A stretch of 64,000 bases of DNA from NCBI RefSeq assembly GCF_000377985.1, contig NZ_KB899044.1, forward strand, positions 124,001 to 188,000. Reading direction: 5' to 3'. The translations under genes and the position numbers were made by a program. This stretch comes from Sporolactobacillus vineae DSM 21990 = SL153 (lineage in GTDB: Bacteria > Bacillota > Bacilli > Bacillales > Sporolactobacillaceae). Positions 47,254 through 55,648 of this stretch are shown in pieces. Each line of letters begins with the position of its first letter. Position 1 is the first letter of the stretch. The notes below the pieces were generated by a model, which was not told where the DNA came from, ran no database searches, and saw only the letters and a program-made list of their open reading frames with translations.

Positions 47254-48187
47254 GCGAAAAGATTACATTTACGCTGTCCTCACCATTGTGCTCGTCATGA
47301 GCCTGACCTTTTACCTGCGCGGTCTGCCCATGCATACGTTCTGGTCGGGTTTTCTGTTTGGTGTGACCGTCCTGATTGTTTTCAGCGGCTATGACTATTA
47401 CCGGTTTCGACGCCGCCGCAACGAACGGCTCCGGCAAGTCGTCCCGCAGGTTGACTTAACACCGCAGTCGCAGGCAGAACAAGACTTGCTGAAGCTGCTC
47501 GATGAACAGAAAGACTACTACGAGAAGAAAATGGCCGGAATCAGGCATTTTGACGAGGACTTAACCGACGTGGTGCGCCTGTGGAGCCATCAGATGAAGG
47601 TGCCGCTCTCTGTGCTCAACCTGATGGGACAGACGGATGATTTTACGCGGGACGAATTGAAAGATCAGACATTCCAGCTGGAAAACTATCTGAATATGCT
47701 GCTGCACTACCTGCGCCTGAACCATGAACAAACCGACTACCGGTTTACACACGTGCCGATGAAGCCGCTGATTCAGGCCATCGTCCGCAAGTTCGCCCCG
47801 CTGTTCATTCGGAAAGGACTGAGCGTTACCGTTGATGGCGACGCAACCTGGACTACAGACGAAAAGTGGCTCTCCTTCGCGCTCGAACAAATCATCAGCA
47901 ATGCCGTCAAATACACCAAAAAAGGCAAAGTCAGCGTCCGTATTTCCCCGCGGTCCGTTCGAATCAGCGACACAGGCATCGGTATTCTCAAGGAGGACTT
48001 GCCGCGCCTGTTTGAGCACGGCTTTACCGGCTACAACGGCCGCCGCGACAAGAAGGCAACCGGCCTCGGCTTCTTCCTCGCAAAAGAAGTGGCTGACCGC
48101 CTTTCGCTGAGCATCGATGTGGCTTCAGAAATTGACAAGGGCACAACCGTGACTGTTTATCGATCTGAATTGGCTTTGAAAAAATAG
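47240..48187 (+). CDS. BceS-type intramembrane-sensing histidine kinase
   Basis: A 315-residue kinase with two close membrane helices (about 10-26 and 35-52) and almost no extracellular loop, as in BceS, where the ABC permease does the sensing. H-box WSHQMKVPLS with His117, then the N, G1 and G2 boxes (ISNAVKYT, ISDTGIGI, GLGFFLAKEV). The start overlaps the regulator by 14 bp, with GGGGTG 6 nt upstream. Confidence 0.92.
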   Translation: MFWRERKDYIYAVLTIVLVMSLTFYLRGLPMHTFWSGFLFGVTVLIVFSGYDYYRFRRRRNERLRQVVPQVDLTPQSQAEQDLLKLLDEQKDYYEKKMAGIRHFDEDLTDVVRLWSHQMKVPLSVLNLMGQTDDFTRDELKDQTFQLENYLNMLLHYLRLNHEQTDYRFTHVPMKPLIQAIVRKFAPLFIRKGLSVTVDGDATWTTDEKWLSFALEQIISNAVKYTKKGKVSVRISPRSVRISDTGIGILKEDLPRLFEHGFTGYNGRRDKKATGLGFFLAKEVADRLSLSIDVASEIDKGTTVTVYRSELALKK

Positions 48188-48199
48188 CAGAATAATAAG

Positions 48200-48229
48200 C
48201 ACCATTCAGGAATAATCCCCTGAGTGGTG
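48200..48229. terminator. Terminator between the bce module and opuA
   Basis: CACCATTCAGG / CCTGAGTGGTG, 11-bp stem with one G-T pair. Followed by TTCATCTTTT on the plus strand; shared by convergent units. Confidence 0.65.
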
Positions 48230-48260
48230 CTTCATCTTTTCATATCCATTGCCGATCAAA

Positions 48261-49154
48261 TTATTTTGCAAGATCGTCGATTGAATTGATCTTTACATAG
48301 GATGGAACCGCAAGCCCCATTTTCGTACCTTTAAGGTTCGGTCCAAGATCCGTCAACTGATCTTTGAATTGCATGAAATAAACGGCTTGAGTTGTCGGCA
48401 GCCAGGCCGACACAATCGCATCGATGCTCCCCTGTGCCACACCAGCCCACATTGGCCCGGCAGCCAGCAGTTCAAGGTTCACCTTATACCCCAGATCACC
48501 AAGAATGGCAGCCACCACATTGGTACTGGCAACTTCCGATGACCAGGCAACGTAACCCAGTGTAATCTTCTTTCCATTGACCTTGTGTACACCCTTCGTC
48601 CATTCAGATACCTTGTCAGCATTGGCAGCAATCCATTTTCTTGCGGCTTCACCTGGCTCGGAACCATTCTGAATGTCAAGCATGACACGTTCAATATCAA
48701 CCGGAGTCCAGTAAAATTGATCCAGCAGCTTCGCCGCGTTCGGAGCCTCATCAGTGAAACCCTTATGAACAATCGTGTGAATCGCTTCTTCAGCACCAAA
48801 GGCGCCTTTTGGATCTTTCAGGTACTTCAGATTATATTTTTGAAAGATCCAGTGCGGTGTCCAGCCTGTGATAATGATCGGCGCTCTGTTCCGAATGGCA
48901 TCATCCAGGGAAGCAGTCATGGTAGCTTCAGATCCGGACTCCAAATTCCAATGATTCAGGCCATAGTCTTTCATGACTTTGTTTTCCAACACCTGCATCT
49001 CACCGGATCCGGGTTCAATCCCTGTGATCGTGTCATGGGTCTGTTTCCCGATAGGCGCATTTGGATCGTAGGAAGCCATCATACTGCTGCATCCGGCAAC
49101 AACCAGGGTAAGAATCATCATCAGTCCTGCAACGATCAGTTTGATTTTTCTCAA
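48261..49154 (-). CDS. opuAC: Glycine betaine ABC transporter substrate-binding lipoprotein
   Basis: Lipoprotein with lipobox VVAGC (Cys22). The mature domain has the OpuAC order of halves: ITGWTPHWIFQKYNLKYL and IHTIVHKGF first, then LGYVAWSSEVASTNV and GPMWAGVAQGSIDAIVSAWLP. The Trp residues in these motifs build the cage for the trimethylammonium group. 297 residues. Last gene of the opuA operon, 58 bp after the permease. Confidence 0.93.
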   Translation of the reverse strand: MRKIKLIVAGLMMILTLVVAGCSSMMASYDPNAPIGKQTHDTITGIEPGSGEMQVLENKVMKDYGLNHWNLESGSEATMTASLDDAIRNRAPIIITGWTPHWIFQKYNLKYLKDPKGAFGAEEAIHTIVHKGFTDEAPNAAKLLDQFYWTPVDIERVMLDIQNGSEPGEAARKWIAANADKVSEWTKGVHKVNGKKITLGYVAWSSEVASTNVVAAILGDLGYKVNLELLAAGPMWAGVAQGSIDAIVSAWLPTTQAVYFMQFKDQLTDLGPNLKGTKMGLAVPSYVKINSIDDLAK

Positions 49155-49212
49155 TGCATTGCCTGCCTCCTATTGAGGGGTAGTTATAGCCTCCGATAGT
49201 CTCAGCTCAGTC

Positions 49213-50052
49213 TCATTTGCTGATGTCTTTCGCTCTTCTGGAAATCCGATCGAAGATAATGGCCAGAATGACGATCGACAGCCCGGCTTCAACACCAACA
49301 TCCGTGCGCAGTGCCGTTACAGCCATATAGACATCGGCACCCAGCCCGGGGGCACCAACCAGTGAGGCGACAACAACCATAGATAGCGCCAGCATGATAC
49401 TCTGATTGATTCCTGCCATAATCGTTGGCCTGGCCAAAGGAATCTGTACCTTGAACAACTTCTGCGCCGTGGTCGACCCGAATGCCTCGGATGCTTCAAT
49501 CAAGTCTCGAGGCACCTTTTGAATACCAAGACTGGTCATTCGAGTCGTCGGCGGCATCGCAAAAATAATCGTTGCGATGACACCCGGAGGCATTCCGGTG
49601 TGGAAAAGAAATACGGCTGGTATGAGATAAACAAATGAGGGCATCGTCTGCATGACATCCAGAATCGGTGTAATGATTCGCCGGAAGGTTTTGCTGATTC
49701 CGGCAAGAATGCCCAGCGGCAGCCCAATAACCACGGACAGAACGACCGAGGTCAGAATAAGTGCAAACGTCTGCAGGGCGTGCTCCCAGTATCCCAGGTC
49801 ATAAATCAGCACCAAACCGAATAGAGTGAACAGTGCCACGCCCCAGCCTCGTCTCCTGAAAGCAATCACAACAAAGATGAGAATGAAAGCAAATGGTGTG
49901 ATCAGGTTGAAAAACGTGACCAGCACGTCGACAAACCAGCCAATGCCATCTGCGATGGCCCCAAAAAAGCCGGAAAAATGGGCTGTAATAAACTGAACCA
50001 GGAGACTTGCCCATTCTCCGATCGGAATCTTCGGCAGAACGGAACCGTTCAT
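49213..50052 (-). CDS. opuAB: Glycine betaine ABC transporter permease
   Basis: A 279-residue permease with six to seven membrane helices and the BPD_transp_1 EAA-type loop (VPRDLIEASEAFGSTTAQKLFKVQIPLARP). It closely resembles OpuAB. It overlaps the ATPase gene by 4 bp. N-terminal region has the extra helical segment typical of OpuA permeases (IADGIGWFVDVLVTFF). Confidence 0.93.
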   Translation of the reverse strand: MNGSVLPKIPIGEWASLLVQFITAHFSGFFGAIADGIGWFVDVLVTFFNLITPFAFILIFVVIAFRRRGWGVALFTLFGLVLIYDLGYWEHALQTFALILTSVVLSVVIGLPLGILAGISKTFRRIITPILDVMQTMPSFVYLIPAVFLFHTGMPPGVIATIIFAMPPTTRMTSLGIQKVPRDLIEASEAFGSTTAQKLFKVQIPLARPTIMAGINQSIMLALSMVVVASLVGAPGLGADVYMAVTALRTDVGVEAGLSIVILAIIFDRISRRAKDISK

Positions 50053-51248
50053 GACTTCACCTCCGTATCACGTGGCGCGGCGATGCCGGCCAGTGCATGA
50101 ATCACGGAAGCCCGTCGAACCATCCCGACCAGGCGGCCCCGCTCATCCACGACCGGAAGCGGCAGTGACGCTTTTGAGATCTGCTCAAACAGGTCATTCA
50201 GTACCGTATCCTCAGAAACCGTCTCGACCTCTCTGACGATATTGCGGCAGCTCTGTCCCTTTTTTGCCGCTTCCGCCGCACGTTCCGCATCGACAACACC
50301 AAGAAACTTTTTCCCGCGATCCACCACAAAGATGCTGGAGATCCCGCTATCATTCATCAGCTCAAGAGCTACTCTTGGTCCCCGGCCCACTTGCATCGCA
50401 TCCGGACGGGACATAATCCGGCCGGCAGTGATAACCTTGCTGAGATTGACATCTTCCACAAAGTGAGCAACATAGTCGTTCGCCGGGTGGATCAATATCT
50501 CCTCGGGTGTCCCAAGCTGAACAATCCGACCATCCCGCATCAAGGCAATCCGGTCACCGATCCTGAGCGCCTCATCCAAATCATGCGTAATAAAAATAAT
50601 CGTTTTCTGCATCTCATCCTGAAGATCCAGCAACTGATCCTGCATCTCCTTACGGATCAGCGGATCTAACGCGCTGAACGCTTCATCCATCAAGAGAATA
50701 TCGGTATCACTGGCCAAGGCCCGTGCAAGCCCGACTCGTTGCTGCATCCCGCCGGAGAGCTCGGACGGCAAGCTGCTCTCATAAGCTTTCAGGCCGACTG
50801 TAGCGAGCGCCTTCTTCGCCCGCTCTGTTCGTTCCTTCTTCGGCACGCCCTGAATTTCCAGCCCGTAGGCGGCATTGTCGCGTACCGTTCGATGCGGAGA
50901 CAGCGCAAAGTGCTGAAAAACCATACTAATACCACTCCTGCGCAGCTGACGGAGATCACGTTTGTTCATTGCCGTGACTTCCTTTCCGTCCATAAATATC
51001 TGACCGGAAGTCGGTTTAATTAAGCGGTTGAGCATACGGACAAGTGTTGACTTACCACTTCCCGAGAGGCCCATAATGACAAATATTTCGCCGGATTCGA
51101 CTGAAAAATTCGCCGAACCGACACCTACTGTCATTCCTGTCTTTTTCTGAATCTCCTGTTTCGTCAGGCCCTGATCCAGCAAACGTAAACATCTGTCTGG
51201 ATTCTTACCATAAATTTTCGAAACCTGCCGGACTTCTAGTTTGCTCAT
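50049..51248 (-). CDS. opuAA: Glycine betaine ABC transporter ATPase with CBS domains
   Basis: Energises import of the osmoprotectant glycine betaine. Walker A GLSGSGKSTLVRML, signature LSGGMQQRVGLARALA, Walker B ILLMDEAFSALDP and FITHDLDEALRIGD. Residues about 275-390 form two CBS domains, which in OpuA sense ionic strength or bind c-di-AMP. 399 residues. First gene of opuAA-AB-AC. Confidence 0.95.
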   Translation of the reverse strand: MSKLEVRQVSKIYGKNPDRCLRLLDQGLTKQEIQKKTGMTVGVGSANFSVESGEIFVIMGLSGSGKSTLVRMLNRLIKPTSGQIFMDGKEVTAMNKRDLRQLRRSGISMVFQHFALSPHRTVRDNAAYGLEIQGVPKKERTERAKKALATVGLKAYESSLPSELSGGMQQRVGLARALASDTDILLMDEAFSALDPLIRKEMQDQLLDLQDEMQKTIIFITHDLDEALRIGDRIALMRDGRIVQLGTPEEILIHPANDYVAHFVEDVNLSKVITAGRIMSRPDAMQVGRGPRVALELMNDSGISSIFVVDRGKKFLGVVDAERAAEAAKKGQSCRNIVREVETVSEDTVLNDLFEQISKASLPLPVVDERGRLVGMVRRASVIHALAGIAAPRDTEVKS

Positions 51249-51448
51249 AAACTCAACTCACTTCCCATGAATATCGGTGCTTGACGGGCTAATTAACGGC
51301 CCAGGCGGCAATGGTTCAGGCATCAGTCTTCGGACCGTATTCATGTCTGTTTCACGTATATATCTCTTAAAATTCACCGAATTGTCGATTCCTTTCTCAC
51401 TGAAACTCAGCAAATACTCAGGGTTCGATCACGGGCAGTATTGTTCCA

Positions 51449-51477
51449 ATATAACATAATCCCCAGGTGTGTGTAAA
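51449..51477 (-). promoter_or_regulatory. Sigma-A promoter of opuA
   Basis: On the minus strand TTTACA (51472-51477), 17 nt, TTATAT (51449-51454). It leaves a leader of about 195 nt before opuAA in which I see no recognised riboswitch. Confidence 0.6.
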
Positions 51478-51738
51478 AAATCCCTTTTAAACCCAAAGAC
51501 TGTGTCGCCCGTCCGCAGCGTCCTATTAAAAGGCAAAATGGCCGTGGTCACTGGCGTGTAAAGCTTCGGGAATCCAACTTGAATGTGTCGCATTTGTGAT
51601 GATGCAACTCGTTCGCAGCAACATCTTTCTCTCCGGGTGGGGAATGCGAAATCGGCTAATAAAAAACATCCTCAAATAATCATTGAATGACGACACATGA
51701 TGTGTTACTTTAGAAATGTACTACAATTTCATTTTCGT
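51478..51738. other. Gene-free stretch between opuA and the thiamine leader
   Basis: No gene seen. ACACAT-G-ATGTGT, a 13-bp palindrome, lies at 51693-51705 near a probable -10 (TACAAT, 51722-51727) for the thi leader. Its -35 is poor, so the palindrome might be an activator or repressor site. Otherwise nothing notable. Confidence 0.3.
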
Positions 51739-51882
51739 ACTAGGGGAGCCGGTAAACGGCTGAGAGTAAGACGCAATGTCTTTGACCCTTTATACCTGAT
51801 CTGGATGATGCCAGCGGAGGGAAGTATGAACAGCGAGCAATGACAACTTTCAGCGCAGGTTTTAACGAACCTGCGCTTTTTT
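51739..51882 (+). promoter_or_regulatory. TPP (thi-box) riboswitch with intrinsic terminator
   Basis: The aptamer (51739-51825) shows the canonical elements: ACTAGGGGAGCC, GGCTGAGAGTAAGAC, GACCCTTTATACCTGATCTGG and the closing GCGGAGGGAAGT. A terminator follows: AGCGCAGGTT / AACCTGCGCT (51852-51877) plus T6. Binding of thiamine diphosphate should stop transcription before thiD, 138 bp further on. Confidence 0.96.
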
Positions 51883-52020
51883 GTGTTTCGACAGTCACGC
51901 TCTGAGGTAACATGTAACCGTTTTATCCGGCGCCGTGCAAGCTGATCCTCCGTTTCTGCTGATTCCTCCCCGCTTCTCCGGTGCGTTCATGAATTGAGAA
52001 AATCTGAGGGGTGAAGAAAA

Positions 52021-52827
52021 ATGCAGACAGCATTAACGATTGCCGGTTCGGATTCTGGCGGCGGCGCCGGGATTCAGGCCGATCTGAAAACTTTTTCCGC
52101 ACTGGGCGTGTTCGGAATGAGCGCCGTTGTCAGTGTCACGGCGCAGAATACGGTCAGTGTGAGGGATATTGAGGACCTCTCACCCAGGATCATCGGTGAA
52201 CAGATTGACGCGGTATTTCAGGATCTTCCTGTCGGTGCGGTGAAGATCGGGATGGTGTCCAACCAGGCCGCTATTCAGGTGATCGCGGAAAAATTGAAAC
52301 GGTATCAGCCGGAATACATCGTCCTTGACCCGGTGATGGTGTCCAAGAGCGGCTTTGACCTGCTCAAACCGGAAGCACAAAACGCCTTAATCGAACAGTT
52401 GCTGCCGCTCGCCACGGTCGTGACGCCGAATCTGTTTGAAGCTGCGAAGCTGGTCGGCCGTGACGTTTCGTCGCTTGATGACATGCATGAAGCAGCTCAA
52501 GAGATTTATCACATGGGGCCGCAACGTGTGCTCGTCAAAGGCGGCCATCTTCCGGACGGACCGACGGATATTTTCTACGACGGCCGCATTTTCCATGAGT
52601 TCACCGGTCATCACGTGGCAACGAAGAATACACACGGGACAGGCTGCACGCTGTCCTCGGCGATCGCCGCCTATCTTTCCAGAGGCGAGGAACTTTCTGA
52701 AGCGATTCAAAAAGCGAAGACCTACATCCAGGGGGCGATCGAGCACAGCCTGCCGATCGGCCACGGCTGCGGCCCGACCCATCATTTCTACCGCTGGTAT
52801 CCGGAAAGCGAGGTACTGCAGAAATGA
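52021..52827 (+). CDS. thiD: Hydroxymethylpyrimidine / phosphomethylpyrimidine kinase
   Basis: Phosphorylates HMP twice to HMP-PP for thiamine synthesis. Ribokinase-like fold: TIAGSDSGGGAGIQADLKTF at the N-terminus, VVTPNLFEA, and the C-terminal anion hole KNTHGTGCTLSSAIAAYLSRG. 268 residues. SD GAGGGGTGA. First gene of thiDME under the TPP riboswitch. Confidence 0.95.
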   Translation: MQTALTIAGSDSGGGAGIQADLKTFSALGVFGMSAVVSVTAQNTVSVRDIEDLSPRIIGEQIDAVFQDLPVGAVKIGMVSNQAAIQVIAEKLKRYQPEYIVLDPVMVSKSGFDLLKPEAQNALIEQLLPLATVVTPNLFEAAKLVGRDVSSLDDMHEAAQEIYHMGPQRVLVKGGHLPDGPTDIFYDGRIFHEFTGHHVATKNTHGTGCTLSSAIAAYLSRGEELSEAIQKAKTYIQGAIEHSLPIGHGCGPTHHFYRWYPESEVLQK

Positions 52828-53645
52828 TCACAAAGGCCGGACTTTATCAGGATTTTCTTAAAATTCACGACGTCCATCCGCTGATTCACCAGATTACCAA
52901 TACCGTGACGATCAACGACTGTGCGAACGCCACACTGGCCGTCGGCGCCAGTCCGGTCATGGCCGACAGTCCCGAAGAAGCTGCCGAGATGGCTGCTCAG
53001 GCTTCCGCGCTGGTGATCAATATCGGCACACTGAATGAAGGCACACTGGTCGCGATGAAGGAAGCCGGCCGGTCGGCCAACCGGCACCATGTCCCGGTGA
53101 TTCTCGATCCGGTCGGGGCCGGCGCAACCAGCTACCGGAAACAAACGGTTTTTGCCCTGCTGGACACGTTTCATCCGGACATCATTTGCGGCAACATGTC
53201 AGAAATCAACGTGCTGGCCGGGCGCGAATCCAGTGCACGCGGCGTTGACTCTGGTGACCCGATGGAACACGCCGGTGCGGTGGCCGAACATCTCGCCGGC
53301 AAACGGCACTGCGTGGTCGCCATTACCGGAGAAATCGATGCGGTTTCCGACGGTACACGAACCGTACGGCTGCATAACGGCGTGTCCTGGCTTGCCTCCG
53401 TCACCGGCACCGGCTGCATGACGAATTCATTGATCGCCGCGTTTGCCGGAACCATTGATGATCGGTTTGCCGCAGCAGTCGGCGGCATTATCGTCATGGG
53501 GCTGTCCGGACAAAAAGCCGAGGAAAGGCTCCGAGAATCTGAAGGTATCGGTTCCTTCAGAATCCGGCTCTTCGACGCGTTCTCAACCTTGAATGAAGAA
53601 GACTTTGCCAAAGGGGTGATTGACGATGCCTCACCTGCCGATTGA
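52824..53645 (+). CDS. thiM: Hydroxyethylthiazole kinase
   Basis: Phosphorylates salvaged 4-methyl-5-(2-hydroxyethyl)thiazole. Motifs: PLIHQITNTVTINDCANATLAVGASPVMAD, ILDPVGAGATSYR, NMSEI, and SVTGTGCMTNSLIAAF with the catalytic Cys. 273 residues. Overlaps thiD by 4 bp and thiE by 20 bp. Confidence 0.96.
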   Translation: MITKAGLYQDFLKIHDVHPLIHQITNTVTINDCANATLAVGASPVMADSPEEAAEMAAQASALVINIGTLNEGTLVAMKEAGRSANRHHVPVILDPVGAGATSYRKQTVFALLDTFHPDIICGNMSEINVLAGRESSARGVDSGDPMEHAGAVAEHLAGKRHCVVAITGEIDAVSDGTRTVRLHNGVSWLASVTGTGCMTNSLIAAFAGTIDDRFAAAVGGIIVMGLSGQKAEERLRESEGIGSFRIRLFDAFSTLNEEDFAKGVIDDASPAD

Positions 53646-54273
53646 TTATTCCCTCTACCTTGTCAGTGATCCTTACGATCCGGCGGCCCCGGACCGCTAT
53701 TTTAACCGGATCCGTGACGCGCTGCGCGGCGGCACCACGCTTCTGCAGTTCCGGGAGAAAAAAGCGTCGTCAAAACAACTGCTCAACATCGCTGCGACTT
53801 TGAAGAAACTGGCCGGGCCGTTCCACGTTCCGCTGATCATCAACGACCGCGTCGATCTCGCACTCGCCGTTGATGCGGACGGTGTGCATGTCGGCCAGAA
53901 CGATCTCCCCGCCCGGGTTGTCCGCCGGCTGATCGGAAGTGAAAAAATCGTCGGCGTTTCGGCGGCGACCGTCGCGGAAGCAGTTCAGGCGGAAGCAGAC
54001 GGCGCCGACTATCTTGGCGTCGGCAGCATCTTCCCGACCCGCTCCAAAGCCGACGCGACCGTGACCTCCATTGACGAGTTGAAAGCCATCCGCCGGGCCG
54101 TCCACATCCCGATTGTCGCGATCGGCGGCATCGACCGAGCGAACCTCCGCAGGCTGGACCCGGCGGATATTGACGGAATCGCCGTGATCTCTGCGATTCT
54201 TTCGCAGCAGGACGTTACCGGTGCAGCCAAAAAGTTAAAAGAATGTTTCCTTCAACTCGGAGACAGTCTCTGA
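53626..54273 (+). CDS. thiE: Thiamine phosphate synthase
   Basis: Couples HMP-PP with thiazole phosphate to thiamine phosphate. TIM barrel with LLQFREKKASS, LIINDRVDLALAVDADGVHVGQNDLPA, DYLGVGSIFPT and IPIVAIGGI. ATG at 53626, 7 nt after AAGGGGTG (a TTG two codons earlier is less likely). thiD, M and E without thiC or thiG here indicate at least a salvage route. Confidence 0.96.
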   Translation: MPHLPIDYSLYLVSDPYDPAAPDRYFNRIRDALRGGTTLLQFREKKASSKQLLNIAATLKKLAGPFHVPLIINDRVDLALAVDADGVHVGQNDLPARVVRRLIGSEKIVGVSAATVAEAVQAEADGADYLGVGSIFPTRSKADATVTSIDELKAIRRAVHIPIVAIGGIDRANLRRLDPADIDGIAVISAILSQQDVTGAAKKLKECFLQLGDSL

Positions 54274-54414
54274 CTTAAGTCTGCCGGACGATTTGCGCGA
54301 CATTAAAAAAGATCCGGGCGAATCATGAGTAAGTGATCATGCCGCATGCGCAGCGAGCACCGTAAAATATGCTATCAAAAAATCACAACATACACTAATT
54401 TCTGAAATTAAGGA

Positions 54415-54444
54415 TTGACAGTCTTCCAAACCGTGGTGTAAACT
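54415..54444 (+). promoter_or_regulatory. Strong sigma-A-like promoter before the structured RNA
   Basis: TTGACA (54415-54420), 18-nt spacer, TAAACT (54439-54444). Predicted start about 54450. Confidence 0.65.
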
Positions 54445-54449
54445 GATCA

Positions 54450-54694
54450 TACTTTAAGAAAGCACATTCGAAGGGTCGCTAGTTTGATGATGATTAATCT
54501 ACGATTGCAAAACCTACTATCTGAACGAGTGCAAGGGCTGGCCGGCTTTCCCTTGTCTAATTTCATTCACTGGTAGGGCATAAACAATCGTTGGTCAATT
54601 AAGCTAGCTAGTGCGTGCGTGTCCTGTTCATGATCATAGGATTCGTGCAGATCTATCTCATCGATCCCATTCACTCATGAATGGGATTTTTTTT
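54450..54694 (+). ncRNA. Structured non-coding RNA, rod-like, with own promoter and terminator (6S-like or a leader element)
   Basis: About 245 nt without a credible ORF. Nested pairs build a long rod with internal loops: GCTAG (54478-54482)/CTAGC (54604-54608), TTAAT/ATTAA, ACGATTG (54501-54507)/CAATCGT (54585-54591), CCTACTA (54513-54519)/TGGTAGG (54571-54577), and CAAGGG (54532-54537)/CCCTTG (54550-54555). It ends in ATCCCATTCA / TGAATGGGAT plus eight T (54664-54694). A promoter precedes it. The asymmetric central loop recalls 6S RNA, but the identity is not proven. Since a gene starts 97 bp later, it could instead be a transcription-attenuating leader. It is not a T-box, TPP, SAM or lysine aptamer. 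Confidence 0.5.
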
Positions 54695-54790
54695 ACCCTT
54701 TTTTTAACGAGTCTCTTTTAAGGTGGTGATTTTTATACACCATTTTTCGGAATTTTGCACGTATTAAAATATATCTGAACAGGAAAGGCA

Positions 54791-55648
54791 GTGAGTGTAT
54801 TGAGCGATGATTTGTGCAGCGATTTGCGATTTCAGATTCAAACCGGTAAACCACTGGTGATTCCCGGCATTTTTGACGGCATCTCCGCAAAGTTGACCCA
54901 GAAAACAGGCTTTCCGGCAGCGCTCGTCTCAAGCGTTGGTGCAGAGGGAACATTGCTTGGCTCCGACAATTACGGACTTCTGAGCATGTCCGAACGCGCC
55001 CGTCATTTAAGGTATATTCGTCAGACGGTTGACCTTCCGCTGATTATTGATGCGGAATCCGGTTATGGAAATGCACTGAATACTTTTTACACGGCAAAAG
55101 AATTTGAGCGTTCCGGCGCCTCGGCATTGATCCTGAATGACCAGTCCGCCCCTTCTGTTTCTGAATTCTTTCAGAACTTGAAAGTGATCGAGACTCAGGA
55201 AATGATCGGAAAAATTCATGCGGCAAAAGACGCCTTGGAAAACCCGGAATCCTTCATCATTGCCCGGACAGACAGCCTGGCAGCTAAGGGAATCGATGAG
55301 GCATTCAGCCGGGCTCGGGCTTACCGCGACGCGGGAGCCGATTTAATCATCATCGGCGGATTAACGGATGACACATTCATAGCTCAGGCAGCGGCATTGT
55401 CCTCAGAATTTCCTGTCGGCATTGATAGGATCGAAGGACGAAATCATACTTTCTCCTCAGCACAGGATCTTTTTAAAAAAGGTTACGGCGTCGTTTTTTA
55501 TCCGGCAAGCACACTGTTTGCGGCTTCTCAGGCAGAAGAAGCGGCACTCAGGCAATTAAGCGGAAGCAGCAAGTCCGATAAATCTGACTATACTTTTTCC
55601 AGCCGGATAGCCGGACATCAGCCATTGAAAAAGGAGGTGCAGCCATGA
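54791..55648 (+). CDS. Isocitrate lyase / PEP mutase superfamily protein without the lyase Cys loop
   Basis: A TIM-barrel enzyme of 285 residues. It has the metal-binding DAESGYGN, FDGISAKLTQKTGFPA and IIARTDSLAAKG typical of the superfamily. The KKCGH loop of lyases is replaced by NDQSAPSVSEF, so C-C bond cleavage of the isocitrate-lyase kind is unlikely; PEP-mutase-like or phosphonate/oxaloacetate chemistry is possible. GTG start with AGGA 6 nt upstream; a TTG at 54800 is an alternative. Overlaps the next paralogue by 4 bp. Confidence 0.8.
   Translation: MSVLSDDLCSDLRFQIQTGKPLVIPGIFDGISAKLTQKTGFPAALVSSVGAEGTLLGSDNYGLLSMSERARHLRYIRQTVDLPLIIDAESGYGNALNTFYTAKEFERSGASALILNDQSAPSVSEFFQNLKVIETQEMIGKIHAAKDALENPESFIIARTDSLAAKGIDEAFSRARAYRDAGADLIIIGGLTDDTFIAQAAALSSEFPVGIDRIEGRNHTFSSAQDLFKKGYGVVFYPASTLFAASQAEEAALRQLSGSSKSDKSDYTFSSRIAGHQPLKKEVQP

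Noticed and set aside
54450-54694. T-box leader before the lyase-like operon
   Set aside because: No TGGNACCGCG antiterminator box and no stem I motifs; the downstream genes are not amino-acid genes.
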